From the NCBI GenBank assembly GCA_963829585.1, contig CAWHJD010000021.1, positions 124,001 through 188,000 of the forward strand: a stretch of 64,000 nt of DNA, written 5' to 3'. The notes under the pieces are model-generated. The model was not told the DNA's origin, searched no databases, and worked only from the letters and a program-made list of their open reading frames with translations. Shown here piece after piece: positions 56,041 to 64,000 of the stretch (its first letter is position 1; every line of letters starts with the position of its first letter). The translations under genes were made by a program, and so were the position numbers. The stretch is from Sva-07 sp963829585 (lineage in GTDB: Bacteria; Actinomycetota; Acidimicrobiia; Acidimicrobiales; Ilumatobacteraceae).

Positions 56041-56067
56041 TTGGCAACCGCCCCCCGAGAGTGCCAA
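56041..56067. promoter_or_regulatory. Second, degenerate CIRCE-like element
   Basis: TTGGCAACC-N9-GAGTGCCAA has the exact 9-9-9 layout of CIRCE and the same right arm as the operator at 55992. The left arm keeps TTxGCA only. It is placed 49 bases upstream of the first. Confidence 0.5.
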
Positions 56068-56088
56068 TCCCCCAAACCCCTGAAACCT

Positions 56089-56141
56089 CTGAAATTCTCC
56101 TGGTGATGCGCGCCATGCGCGCGCCAGGAGGAGAATTTCAG
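56089..56141. terminator. Long hairpin at maf end, family B, copy 2
   Basis: The left arm CTGAAATTCTCCTGG (56089-56103) pairs with 56124-56141 with a three-base bulge, enclosing an ATGCGCGC/GCGCGC inner stem. The right arm contains the maf stop codon. It resembles the element at 27805-27861 in both stems. Confidence 0.75.
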
Positions 56142-56722
56142 GGGGTGAGGTGACGCCTGATCAGGTCGAGGGTCTCCGCGAGGGGGAGCCCGATGACGTT
56201 GGTGACGCTGCCGTCGAGACGCCGCACGAATGCTCCACCCGCCCCTTGGATCGCATAGCCGCCGGCCTTGCCGAAGGGTTCTCCGGTCCCGACGTACCAC
56301 TCGACCATTGCCGGCGTGAGGTCGACGAACTCCACCGCCGTCTCGGCGACCACCGTCGAGCACCGGCTGGTCGACAGGACGGTCACTCCGGTGTGCACGA
56401 GATGGGTCCGGCCGGACAACAGCTCGAGCATGCGTCGTGCGTCGGCGCCGTCCGAGGGCTTCTCGAGGATCTGGCCGTCGACGTCGACCGTCGTGTCGGC
56501 GGCAACGACGATCGCATCGGGACCGACGCGCCCGGCGACGACCGAGGCCTTCTCGACGGACAGCCGCGCCACGTAGTCGGCGGGCATCTCGCCCGCCAGG
56601 ACCGATTCGTCGATCTCCGCGGGGATCACGTCGAACTCCAGGTCGACCAATCGCAACAGCTCCGACCGACGTGGTGACGCCGAGGCGACCACCAACCGCA
56701 TCCCGGCGGGAATCTCGATCAT
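56138..56722 (-). CDS. maf: Maf family nucleoside triphosphate pyrophosphatase
   Basis: A 194-residue house-cleaning pyrophosphatase that hydrolyses non-canonical nucleotides. The signature LVVASASPRRSELLR is followed by VVAADTTVDVDGQILEKP and GGYAIQGAGGAFV. ATG 56722 overlaps the dusB stop by one base (TGATG), which fixes the start. It is the last gene of the minus-strand run before the groESL regulatory region. Confidence 0.92.
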   Translation of the reverse strand: MIEIPAGMRLVVASASPRRSELLRLVDLEFDVIPAEIDESVLAGEMPADYVARLSVEKASVVAGRVGPDAIVVAADTTVDVDGQILEKPSDGADARRMLELLSGRTHLVHTGVTVLSTSRCSTVVAETAVEFVDLTPAMVEWYVGTGEPFGKAGGYAIQGAGGAFVRRLDGSVTNVIGLPLAETLDLIRRHLTP

Positions 56723-57867
56723 CAGCCGCCCGACAGGGCCATCACCTGATCGTCGTCGGGCACCGTGACGTCGTGGAGCAACTCGTCGCGGCGATGCCCG
56801 TCGAGCCAACCGTCCGGCAGGCTGACCTTGATCGGGCCGTTCGTGTGGCCGCGCTTGATCCGCTCGCCTCCGTCGACGATCCGCGCCGCCGGGTCGAGTC
56901 CGGCGACGATGTCGTCCAGTTCCATCAGGGACTTGACCATCGAGAACCGGCGCCTCACCTCCGGCCCGACGGGATAGCCGCTCATGTACCAGCCGGTGTG
57001 CTTGCGGAAGTCACGCATCGCGTGATTCTCACCCAGATGGTCCACCAGCAGCCGGGCGTGCTCGACCATCACCTCGCACACCTCGCCGAGCAAGCGGCTC
57101 GGCGGCACGGGACGGCCGGCGAGCGCCTCGACGAGATCCGAGAACAGCCACGGACGACCGAGACAGCCCCGACCGATGACGACGCCGTCGCAGCCGGTCT
57201 CGGCCATCATCCGCACCGCGTCGGATGCCTCCCAGATGTCGCCGTTGCCGAGTACGGGGATCGAGCCGACCGCCTGCTTCAGCTCACCGATCGCATCCCA
57301 TCGGGCGTCGCCCGAGTAGTGCTGCTGCACGGTTCGCGCGTGCAGCGCAATCGACGCGACGCCCTCCTCGGCACACACCTCGCCCGTACGGATGTGGGTG
57401 AGCCAGTCGTCGAACAGGCCCATGCGGAACTTCGCGGTCACGGGCACACCGAAGGGGGAAGCGTTCGACACGGCGGCTCGCAGGATCGCGCGCAACAGCT
57501 CGGGCCGAGCCGGCACTGCTGCTCCCCCACCACGCCGCGTGACCTTGGCGGCCGGGCACCCGAAGTTGATGTCGATGTGATCGACGCGACCGGCGTCGCA
57601 GAGCTTGGCGACCGCCCGGCCCATCACCTCGGGGTCGCTGCCGTAGAGCTGCAGGCTGCGCGGATGCTCGTCGGGAGCGAAGCTGATCATCCGGTCGGTC
57701 TTCGCATTGGCATGCACCACCGGCGTGGCCATGACCATCTCGTTGACGTACACGAGCCCCGGCGCGAACCTCCGACACATCGTGCGGAACGGCGCGTTCG
57801 TGACGCCCGCCATGGGGGCGAGCACGACGGGAGCGGAGAGCTCGAACGGGCCGATCCTGAACGACAT
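56722..57867 (-). CDS. dusB: tRNA-dihydrouridine synthase (DusB type)
   Basis: A 381-residue FMN enzyme that reduces uridine in tRNA. The TIM barrel has VVLAPMAGVTNAPFRTMC, HIDINFGCPAAKVTRRGGGA and VTAKFRMGL, and the FMN-phosphate region is GCDGVVIGRGCLGRPWLF. It is co-translated with maf. A 70-base gap with a hairpin separates it from tsaD. Confidence 0.92.
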   Translation of the reverse strand: MSFRIGPFELSAPVVLAPMAGVTNAPFRTMCRRFAPGLVYVNEMVMATPVVHANAKTDRMISFAPDEHPRSLQLYGSDPEVMGRAVAKLCDAGRVDHIDINFGCPAAKVTRRGGGAAVPARPELLRAILRAAVSNASPFGVPVTAKFRMGLFDDWLTHIRTGEVCAEEGVASIALHARTVQQHYSGDARWDAIGELKQAVGSIPVLGNGDIWEASDAVRMMAETGCDGVVIGRGCLGRPWLFSDLVEALAGRPVPPSRLLGEVCEVMVEHARLLVDHLGENHAMRDFRKHTGWYMSGYPVGPEVRRRFSMVKSLMELDDIVAGLDPAARIVDGGERIKRGHTNGPIKVSLPDGWLDGHRRDELLHDVTVPDDDQVMALSGG

Positions 57868-57895
57868 GACCCCACCACGGTATCTGGCCCCCCAG

Positions 57896-57928
57896 CCGGT
57901 CTTTCGGGGTCGGGTCCGGAAAGACCGG
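57896..57928. terminator. Terminator hairpin after tsaD
   Basis: CCGGTCTTTC (57896-57905) and GAAAGACCGG (57919-57928) form a 10-base perfect stem with a 13-base loop, ten bases beyond the tsaD stop on the minus strand. The dusB transcript would need its own promoter or read-through. Confidence 0.65.
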
Positions 57929-57937
57929 GGCGGTCGG

Positions 57938-58969
57938 TCAGTCGACGAAGGGGAGGCGGAGGTTGGGTGTGGCGCCCACGTCGAGGGGGGTCGGGCCGTC
58001 GGACCGCAGCCGGTGCCATCCGGTCGCAGCAATCATCGCCGCGTTGTCGGTGCACATCGATCGACTCGGCAGGAACCCCTGGATGCCGTCTCGCTCGCAG
58101 GCGTCGAGGACCTGCTCGCGCAGCAGCGAGTTGGCCGCCACGCCGCCGCCGAGCACGATGCCCGTCGCCCCCACCTCGGCCGCGGCCCGGCGGGCCTTGG
58201 TCACGAGCACGTCGACCACGGCCGCCTGGAAGGACGCCGCGACGTCCTGCGACGACACGTCGGGATGTTTGCGCACGTAGTTCATGACCGACGTCTTCAA
58301 CCCACTGAACGAGAAGTCGTAGCCCTCGTCCATCATCGCCCGCGGGAACCGGATGGCTTCGGGATCCCCCTCGAGCGCCGCCGCATCGATCGCCGGACCG
58401 CCCGGGTACCCGAGGTCGAGGAACCGCGCCACCTTGTCGAACGCCTCGCCGGCCGCGTCGTCGATCGTCTGGCCCACCAGGCGGTAGCGGCCGTGATCCT
58501 GCATCTCGACGAGCATCGTGTGACCGCCCGACACGAGCAGCACCAGCAACGGGAACTCGAGTGTCGGATCCTCCAACGACGCGGCGTACAGGTGCGCCTC
58601 CATGTGATTGACGCCGACGAACGGCACGTCCCACGCCATCGCCAGGGCCTTTGCCGCCGACACCCCGACCAGCAACGCACCGATCAGCCCGGGCCCGACC
58701 GTGCACGCCACCGCGTCGATCCGCTCCTCGTCGACGCCCGCCTCGACGATCGCCCTGGCGATCACCGGATTGAGCACGTCGAGGTGCGCACGCGACGCGA
58801 TCTCGGGCACCACCCCGCCGAAGTCGCTGTGCAGGTCGACTTGCGTCGACACGACGTTCGACACCACGTCGTAGCCACCGAGCACCAGCGCGGCAGCCGT
58901 TTCGTCGCAGCTGGTCTCGATGCCGAGCACCAGCGTGGACTCGTCGACCGTCGGCGTCTGCCCGCTCAT
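57938..58969 (-). CDS. tsaD: tRNA threonylcarbamoyladenosine transferase TsaD
   Basis: A 343-residue ASKHA-fold enzyme that transfers the threonylcarbamoyl group to A37 of tRNAs. The metal ligands are in NHMEAHLYAA (HxxxH) and the late Asp in MCTDNAAMIAA. The ATP-binding text LVLGIETSCDETAAALV, SGGHTMLVE and LGGGVAANSLLRE is intact. ATG 58969 overlaps rimI by four bases. Together with tsaB and tsaE it completes the bacterial t6A set except tsaC. Confidence 0.96.
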   Translation of the reverse strand: MSGQTPTVDESTLVLGIETSCDETAAALVLGGYDVVSNVVSTQVDLHSDFGGVVPEIASRAHLDVLNPVIARAIVEAGVDEERIDAVACTVGPGLIGALLVGVSAAKALAMAWDVPFVGVNHMEAHLYAASLEDPTLEFPLLVLLVSGGHTMLVEMQDHGRYRLVGQTIDDAAGEAFDKVARFLDLGYPGGPAIDAAALEGDPEAIRFPRAMMDEGYDFSFSGLKTSVMNYVRKHPDVSSQDVAASFQAAVVDVLVTKARRAAAEVGATGIVLGGGVAANSLLREQVLDACERDGIQGFLPSRSMCTDNAAMIAATGWHRLRSDGPTPLDVGATPNLRLPFVD

Positions 58970-59550
58970 GTGGCCACCTGCCGACGGATCGAGTCGAGGA
59001 GTCCGGCGTAGTCCGCTTCCTGGATGTCGTTGCACCACATGACGATGGCGTCCTCGGTGTTCTCGTAGTAACGGGTGCGCACGCCGGCGGGCGCAAAGCC
59101 GAATCGGCGGTACAGCTCCTGCGCACCGGTACTCGACACGCGCACCTCGAGCGTCCAGGCGGTGCAACCGTGCCGGATCGCCTCGTCGGCCAACCCGAGC
59201 AGGAGCGCCGTGGCGACGCCCCGACGCTGTTCGGCGGGCGCCACCGCCACGTTGGTGACGTGACCTTCGCCGGCGGCGAACCAGAGTCCGGCGTAGCCGA
59301 TCACGGGGGCTCGTCGCCCGGCATCAGCCGACTGGCGACGGGCCACCAGATACCGTCGAGTTCCCGAGCGCATCTGGGCGATCTCGCTCTCGAAGACGCC
59401 CTGCGACCACGGACGCGGGTAGCTGACCGACTCGATGGCCATGACGCCCCCGCGCAGGTCGCGTCGACGCATCGGTTCGATCGCGAGGTCGCCGAACATC
59501 GGCGTGGGAGCCTCACCGTCGCGCCGCAGGAGTCGTTCGATGACGCTCAT
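58966..59550 (-). CDS. rimI: GNAT acetyltransferase, RimI type
   Basis: A 194-residue N-acetyltransferase. The acetyl-CoA site is VTNVAVAPAEQRRGVATALLL, followed by WTLEVRVSSTGAQELYRRFGFAPAGVRTRYY. In this position between tsaB and tsaD it is usually RimI, which acetylates the N-terminus of ribosomal protein S18. An N-terminal extension of about 25 residues is longer than in E. coli. It overlaps both neighbours by four bases. Confidence 0.9.
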   Translation of the reverse strand: MSVIERLLRRDGEAPTPMFGDLAIEPMRRRDLRGGVMAIESVSYPRPWSQGVFESEIAQMRSGTRRYLVARRQSADAGRRAPVIGYAGLWFAAGEGHVTNVAVAPAEQRRGVATALLLGLADEAIRHGCTAWTLEVRVSSTGAQELYRRFGFAPAGVRTRYYENTEDAIVMWCNDIQEADYAGLLDSIRRQVAT

Positions 59551-60239
59551 CGACCCGCCCGCGTCGACCAGTTGATCAGGGCATCAGGGGCACGCAGGTA
59601 GACCGGCTCGATCTCCCGCGGGTTGACCCAGTCCTCACGCAGCGCCCTCGCGTGGGCGAGTTGCACGAGTGGCGCTGCCGAGGGATGTGCGTCACCGCCG
59701 AGCTCACAGCGGTATCCGTCGAGGATCTCCTGGCGATAGCGCAGTGCGCCGTCACCCACGCAGAGCACGTCCTGGCTGCGGGCGAGCAGATCGGCGACGA
59801 GGTCGTCGACAGGCCCGACCATGGGTTCGGCGACCTGCTGGAGACCACCCGGCACCTGTCGGTACATGGCGTAGAAGACCTCACCCTTGCGGGCGTCGAT
59901 CACCGGCACCACGACGCGGTCCGTGTGACGGCACGGGAACGCCAACAGGTCGAGCGACGAGATCCCGATCATCGGAATCCGCAGCGCCTGTGCAATGGCC
60001 TTGGCAGCGGCGAGCCCGACGCGCATGCCGGTGAACAGGCCCGGCCCGACATCGACGGCGACCACGCTGATCTCCTCGAGGCCGATCCCCGCCTGCTTCA
60101 GCATGAAGTCGATGGCGGGTACCAACGTCTCGACGTGACGGCGTCCCTTGGTGACCTCGAACAACCCGATGACACCCTCGTGACCACCGACGGCCACGCT
60201 CACCCGTTCGGTCGCGGTCTCGATACCGAGGATCAGCAC
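59547..60239 (-). CDS. tsaB: tRNA threonylcarbamoyladenosine protein TsaB
   Basis: A 230-residue partner of TsaD. The start ILGIETATERVSVAVGG and the region VDVGPGLFTGMRVGLAAAKAIA are typical; the TsaD metal histidines are absent, as expected. It overlaps tsaE by seven bases and rimI by four. Confidence 0.94.
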   Translation of the reverse strand: MLILGIETATERVSVAVGGHEGVIGLFEVTKGRRHVETLVPAIDFMLKQAGIGLEEISVVAVDVGPGLFTGMRVGLAAAKAIAQALRIPMIGISSLDLLAFPCRHTDRVVVPVIDARKGEVFYAMYRQVPGGLQQVAEPMVGPVDDLVADLLARSQDVLCVGDGALRYRQEILDGYRCELGGDAHPSAAPLVQLAHARALREDWVNPREIEPVYLRAPDALINWSTRAGR

Positions 60240-60757
60240 GCGAACGCCTCACAGGCCTCGACCACACGGCTCCACCGTGCCGCCCACGATGGTCCGACGG
60301 CGGAGATCTCGATGAGGCGGACCGTCGACATCACGTCGTCGTCGACGGTGTCACCGTCGTCGAACTCGACTTCGAGGTGAACGTCGAGATGATCACCGAA
60401 GAGGGTCTCGACCACGTCGCCCCACTCGACGAGGACGATGCCGTCACCGTCGGCCAGTTCCTCGAGCGCCAGATCGGTCACCTCGGTCGTCCGCTCGAGA
60501 CGGTACAGGTCGGCGTGATGGAGCACCTCGGCGCCACGGACGGCACTCGGCAGGTCGTAGCTGTGCACGAGGGTGAACGTCGGTGACGTGATGGGCTCGG
60601 TGACACCCAGCGCCACGCCGAAACCCTGCGCGAACGCGGTCTTGCCGGCGCCCATGTCCCCCGACAGCACGATCAGATCACCGCCGCGCGACAGTCCGGC
60701 CAGCGCGCCCGCGACCACATGGGTCTCGACGACCGAGTGCACTCGCAGCTCCAACAT
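60233..60757 (-). CDS. tsaE: tRNA threonylcarbamoyladenosine ATPase TsaE
   Basis: A 174-residue P-loop ATPase that drives the t6A complex. Walker A is LSGDMGAGKTAFAQGFG, followed by SPTFTLVHSYDL and LVEWGDVV. ATG 60757 comes one base after the alr stop triplet on the minus strand, so the genes are packed tightly. Confidence 0.94.
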   Translation of the reverse strand: MLELRVHSVVETHVVAGALAGLSRGGDLIVLSGDMGAGKTAFAQGFGVALGVTEPITSPTFTLVHSYDLPSAVRGAEVLHHADLYRLERTTEVTDLALEELADGDGIVLVEWGDVVETLFGDHLDVHLEVEFDDGDTVDDDVMSTVRLIEISAVGPSWAARWSRVVEACEAFAC

Positions 60758-60758
60758 C

Positions 60759-61944
60759 TCAGCGCTCCACCATTCCGGGAGCGATGTTAGGGCCCGGGCG
60801 ACGCGGCACGCGAGTGGCGATACCACAGACGATTTCGTAGCCGATGGTCCCGAGCCGGTCGGCCCACTCCTCGGCCCGGATCTGCTGCGGGCCCTCGGGG
60901 CCCTCCTGGGTGCCGATGAGAACCACCTCGTCACCCACAGCGACCGGGTCGTCCGGCCCGCAGTCGACCATCAGCTGGTCCATGGTCACCACTCCGACGA
61001 TCGGGCGGCGCCGACCCCCGATCAGCACCTCGCCCCCTGTCGACGACAGTCGTCGGGGCACACCGTCCGCGTACCCGATCGGCACGGTCGCGACCGTCGT
61101 GTCACGCTCGAACGTGTGCCGGAGACCGTAGGAGATCCGCGAACCGGCCCGAACGGTCTTGACGAAGGAGACTCGCGCACGCAGCGAGAGCGCCGGGCGC
61201 AGGTCGTGGCACAGATCGTCGACACCCCGGCCCGGGGAGATCCCGTACACGGCGATGCCTGCGCGGACGAACGACCGCCGCGCTGCGCGATGAGCGAGCG
61301 CTCCCGCAGAGTTCGCGGCGTGAACGGCGACATCGTCGGCCAGACCGATCCTCGTCAGGACGTCGTCGAATCGGTCCAGCTGGAGCGCCGTGAACTCGTC
61401 GTCGGGATCGTCGGCCACGGCGAGGTGGGTGAACACACCGCCGAGCCGCAGCGTCGGCGAGTACTCGATGATTCGTTCGACGAGTGCCGCCACCGCGTCG
61501 GACTCCGCTCCCACGCGCTGCATCCCGGTGTCGATCTTGACGTGAACCGGTAGGTCCGTAGCGACCCGCGGCGAGCGCCTCGGCGGCGAGCGCATCGACG
61601 AAGTCCTCGGTGTACACCGTCGGTGTCAGGTCGTCGGCCACGAGGGCGGTGGCCGCTTCGAGCGGCTGCTCGCTGAGCACCAGGATCGGCGCGTCGATGC
61701 CGGCACGCCGGAGTTCGACGCCCTCCTGAACCAGCGCCACGCAGAGCCCACCGGCTCCCGCATCGAGCGCTGCACGTGCGACCGCGACGGCACCATGGCC
61801 GTACGCGTTCGCCTTGACCACCACCCAGACCTCGCTCGGGGCAACGGCGGATCGCAGGACGTTGACGTTGTGACGGATCGCGTCGAGGTCGACGTCGGCC
61901 CATGCCCAGCGTTGCGGCTCCGTCATCATGACGACTGCGCTCAC
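60759..61944 (-). CDS. alr: Alanine racemase, frameshifted
   Basis: Makes D-alanine for peptidoglycan. The PLP lysine is in VWVVVKANAYGHGAV (first frame), the catalytic Tyr in VRAGIAVYGISPG and the C-terminal domain in FERDTTVATVPIGYADGVPRRLS and VGVVTMDQLMVDCG (second frame). The frame breaks in a GGG run near 61565-61567; one more G gives ALAAGVATDLPVHVKIDTGMQ. The corrected length, about 394 residues, is normal. The start overlaps nnr by ATGA. As alr is normally essential, a sequence error is more likely than loss. Confidence 0.88.
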
Positions 61945-63317
61945 GACAGCGCTGACGACAGCGCTGGGCCGGGGATCAGCTCGACGATGTCACCGGCGAG
62001 CAGGCCCCGCTCGGGCCCGAGGGAGGCAGCCTCGGCATGGAGCCAGGCCGCAGCGGCCGCGGCGGGTCCGGGGTCCACACCCGCAGCGAGCAGGGCGCCG
62101 ATCATTCCGGCCAGCACGTCCCCCGACCCGGCGGTCGCCAACCGTTGGTCACCGTGGTCGATGACGAAGCTCGGACCGTCGGGCCCGGCGACCACCGTCG
62201 TCGGGCCCTTGAGGAGCACCGTGCAGTCGAGCTCGCCGGCCAATTCGCGGGCTGCAGCGACCCGGTCCGCTCCCGGTGCGGCACCGCGCAGCAGTGCGTA
62301 CTCGCCGTCGTGTGGCGTGACGACCGTCGCCAGCCCACGCGACTGCAGCAACGGGGCGGCTCCATCGGCACTCCATGCCGCCGCGAAGATGCCGTCGCCG
62401 TCGACGACGACCGGAACCATGGCATCGGCGATCAGTTCGCGGATCCCGGCAACGGTTCCTTCCTCGCGCCCGAGCCCGGGGCCGACGACGAGCGATCCGA
62501 AACGATTCAGGTCGTCGAGCACGTGGACCGCGAATCCGACGCCGGGAATCGGTCGCTGGATGATCTCGCTACGTGCGTGGGGATCCGCGCCGGGGCTCGA
62601 CAGTGTCACCAGACCGGCACCTGACCGCAGCGCAGCCGCCGCGCAGAGTTGGCCGGCTCCGAGCATGCCGATGCTCCCCGCCACGACGCGCACGGCGCCC
62701 TTCCACTTGTGGGCGTCGGTCGCCCGACGCGGCCACCAGTCGGCGACATCGGTGGCTTGGACGAGATACAGGTCGGCACTCGTCACGTCGAGCCCGATGT
62801 CGGCCACGACGACCTCGCCGGCCAGATGACGTCCGGCCCCGAAGACGAGCCCCGGTTTGAGCGCCTGGAACGTGACCGTCCGATCAGCTCGCAGCACGCC
62901 TGCGCCGGCGCGCCCCGTCAGCGCATTCACCCCGCTCGGGATGTCGACGGCCAACACCAAGGGCCGTCGACCGCCGACGCCGACGACCTCGGGAGCGGTC
63001 CACTCGCCACGGAACCCGGTGCCGAAGGCGGCGTCGATGACGAGGTCACACGGCGGGAGAATCGGTGCGCACGTCACGGCGTCGACGACACGAGCCTTGA
63101 CGCCACGGCGGGCCAGGTACTCGCCCGCCGTGCGACCGTCGGCCCCGTTGTTGCCGGTGCCCGCGATGACGACGACCGTGCGTCCGTAGGCCCCGCCGAG
63201 CATCGACAGCGCCTGACGCGCCACCGCTCGGCCCGCTCGATCGATCAGTTCTTCGACGGGTTCGGGCGCCGCGGCGTCGATCGCGCCCATCTGCTCGGGT
63301 GTGACGATCGGGATCAC
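61941..63317 (-). CDS. nnr: Bifunctional NAD(P)HX epimerase / dehydratase
   Basis: A 458-residue repair enzyme for hydrated NAD(P)H. The N-terminal YjeF epimerase domain has VVVIAGTGNNGADGRTAGEYL; the C-terminal ribokinase-like dehydratase has VRVVAGSIGMLGAGQL, VVTPHDGEYALL and the GSGDVLAGMIGALLAAG signature. The Gly-to-Ala change in GNNGADG (usually GNNGGDG) is a small oddity. GTG start. It opens the alr-tsa run, as is common in bacteria. Confidence 0.93.
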   Translation of the reverse strand: MIPIVTPEQMGAIDAAAPEPVEELIDRAGRAVARQALSMLGGAYGRTVVVIAGTGNNGADGRTAGEYLARRGVKARVVDAVTCAPILPPCDLVIDAAFGTGFRGEWTAPEVVGVGGRRPLVLAVDIPSGVNALTGRAGAGVLRADRTVTFQALKPGLVFGAGRHLAGEVVVADIGLDVTSADLYLVQATDVADWWPRRATDAHKWKGAVRVVAGSIGMLGAGQLCAAAALRSGAGLVTLSSPGADPHARSEIIQRPIPGVGFAVHVLDDLNRFGSLVVGPGLGREEGTVAGIRELIADAMVPVVVDGDGIFAAAWSADGAAPLLQSRGLATVVTPHDGEYALLRGAAPGADRVAAARELAGELDCTVLLKGPTTVVAGPDGPSFVIDHGDQRLATAGSGDVLAGMIGALLAAGVDPGPAAAAAAWLHAEAASLGPERGLLAGDIVELIPGPALSSALS

Positions 63318-63344
63318 CGCGTCGAGCGTAACGACATGGCGGGC

Positions 63345-64000
63345 TCAGGAGCCGAGCAGTGACTCCTTGAGATCACGCTTGACGAACTTTCCGTTCGCGT
63401 TGCGCGGCAGGGACTCACTGAGGAACCACACACGCTCGGGGATCTTGAACTTCGCAAGACGCTCGGCCAGTTCATCGCGGAGGACGTCCTCGGTCATGCT
63501 CGCACCCGGCGACAGCACGATCGCAGCACCGACGATCTCGCCCAGGCGATCATCTGGCACGCCGAACACCGCGACTTCGGCGACGCCGTCGAGTTCGTAG
63601 ATCGCCGCTTCCACCTCGGAGCAGTACACGTTCTCGCCCCCGCGCAACACCATGTCCTTGATGCGGTCGACGATGAACACGAAGCCGTCCTCGTCGATGA
63701 ACGCGACGTCGCCGGTGTGGAACCAGCCGTCACGGATCGCGTCGGCGGTCGCCTCCGGCCGGTTCAGGTAGCCCTTGATGACGATCGCGCCACGAACACA
63801 CAGTTCACCTGTCGCCCCTGGCGCCACCTCGTTGTCGAACTCGTCGACCAGCTTCGCTTCCAGTGTCGGCACGACGCGCCCGCACGACAACGGTTTCGCG
63901 ACGTACAGGCTGCCGGAGTTGGCGGTGACGATGCCGTGGGTCTCGGTGAGGCCGTATCCGGTGCTCGGGGCCCCGCCCGCCAGCGACTTGTCGATCTTGT
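63345..64000 (-). CDS. Acyl-CoA synthetase (AMP-forming), C-terminal part (runs off window)
   Basis: The C-terminal 218 codons of a class I AMP-forming ligase. Visible motifs are STGYGLTETHGIVTANSGS (A5) near the window edge, WFHTGDVAFIDEDGFVFIVDRIKDMV (A7-A8 hinge) and the late catalytic Lys in LPRNANGKFVKRDLKESL. The frame is open to position 64000, so the N-terminal half lies outside. It ends 27 bases before the nnr start. The substrate cannot be judged. Confidence 0.9.
   Translation of the reverse strand, partial: KIDKSLAGGAPSTGYGLTETHGIVTANSGSLYVAKPLSCGRVVPTLEAKLVDEFDNEVAPGATGELCVRGAIVIKGYLNRPEATADAIRDGWFHTGDVAFIDEDGFVFIVDRIKDMVLRGGENVYCSEVEAAIYELDGVAEVAVFGVPDDRLGEIVGAAIVLSPGASMTEDVLRDELAERLAKFKIPERVWFLSESLPRNANGKFVKRDLKESLLGS

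Overview
The window is GC-rich, densely packed bacterial chromosome. GTG starts, 4-base ATGA/GTGA overlaps, a mycofactocin locus, LytR-CpsA-Psr and L,D-transpeptidase wall enzymes, a SigE-type ECF factor, HrcA/CIRCE control of groESL and many starts 5-9 bases after a TANNNT box all point to an actinobacterium. The proline/threonine-rich lipoproteins and the general gene mix suggest an Acidimicrobiia (Ilumatobacter-like) member; that placement is inference. I see no rRNA, tRNA, IS element, prophage or CRISPR array.

Layout. 1-6.2 kb: small proteins, a GAF-GAF-PAS nucleotide cyclase with a coiled-coil partner, and a truncated SDR. 6.3-14.5 kb: an acyl-CoA dehydrogenase behind a tandem operator, an ECF sigma/anti-sigma pair, an ApbE flavin transferase operon with a ferric-reductase-like membrane protein, and a secreted lipoprotein hydrolase. 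14.5-24.8 kb: OafA-type acyltransferase, cysS, valS, L,D-transpeptidase, LCP ligase and a MoxR/VWA pair. 24.9-27.2 kb: two tandem zinc alcohol dehydrogenases of the NDMA-dependent (nicotinoprotein) type. 27.9-34.8 kb: M16 peptidase lipoprotein, then the sulfite/siroheme genes (precorrin-2 dehydrogenase, cysH, sulfite reductase, uroporphyrinogen-III methyltransferase). 34.85-36.4 kb: mftA-mftB-mftC, the core of mycofactocin biosynthesis. 36.5-47 kb: HelD helicase, plsY, an OYE/FadH-type flavoenzyme resembling the mycofactocin-associated class, and acyl-CoA metabolism. 47-53.8 kb: NlpC/P60 hydrolase, guaA, an aromatic-type decarboxylase, SDR and Nudix. 53.9-64 kb: groEL-groES, then a long minus-strand housekeeping run (nnr, alr, tsaE, tsaB, rimI, tsaD, dusB, maf).

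Two things link distant regions. First, mftABC, two probable nicotinoprotein alcohol dehydrogenases 8 kb upstream and the OYE-type enzyme 2.7 kb downstream look like parts of one mycofactocin redox system, although mftD/E/F/G are absent here. Second, intergenic inverted repeats recur in at least four families of two copies each, mostly at gene ends.

Caution: at least ten single-base frameshifts interrupt otherwise well-preserved genes, including the normally essential alr. Many lie in GC-rich runs or repeats, which suggests sequence errors more than real pseudogenes. Those genes are annotated as single units spanning the shift.
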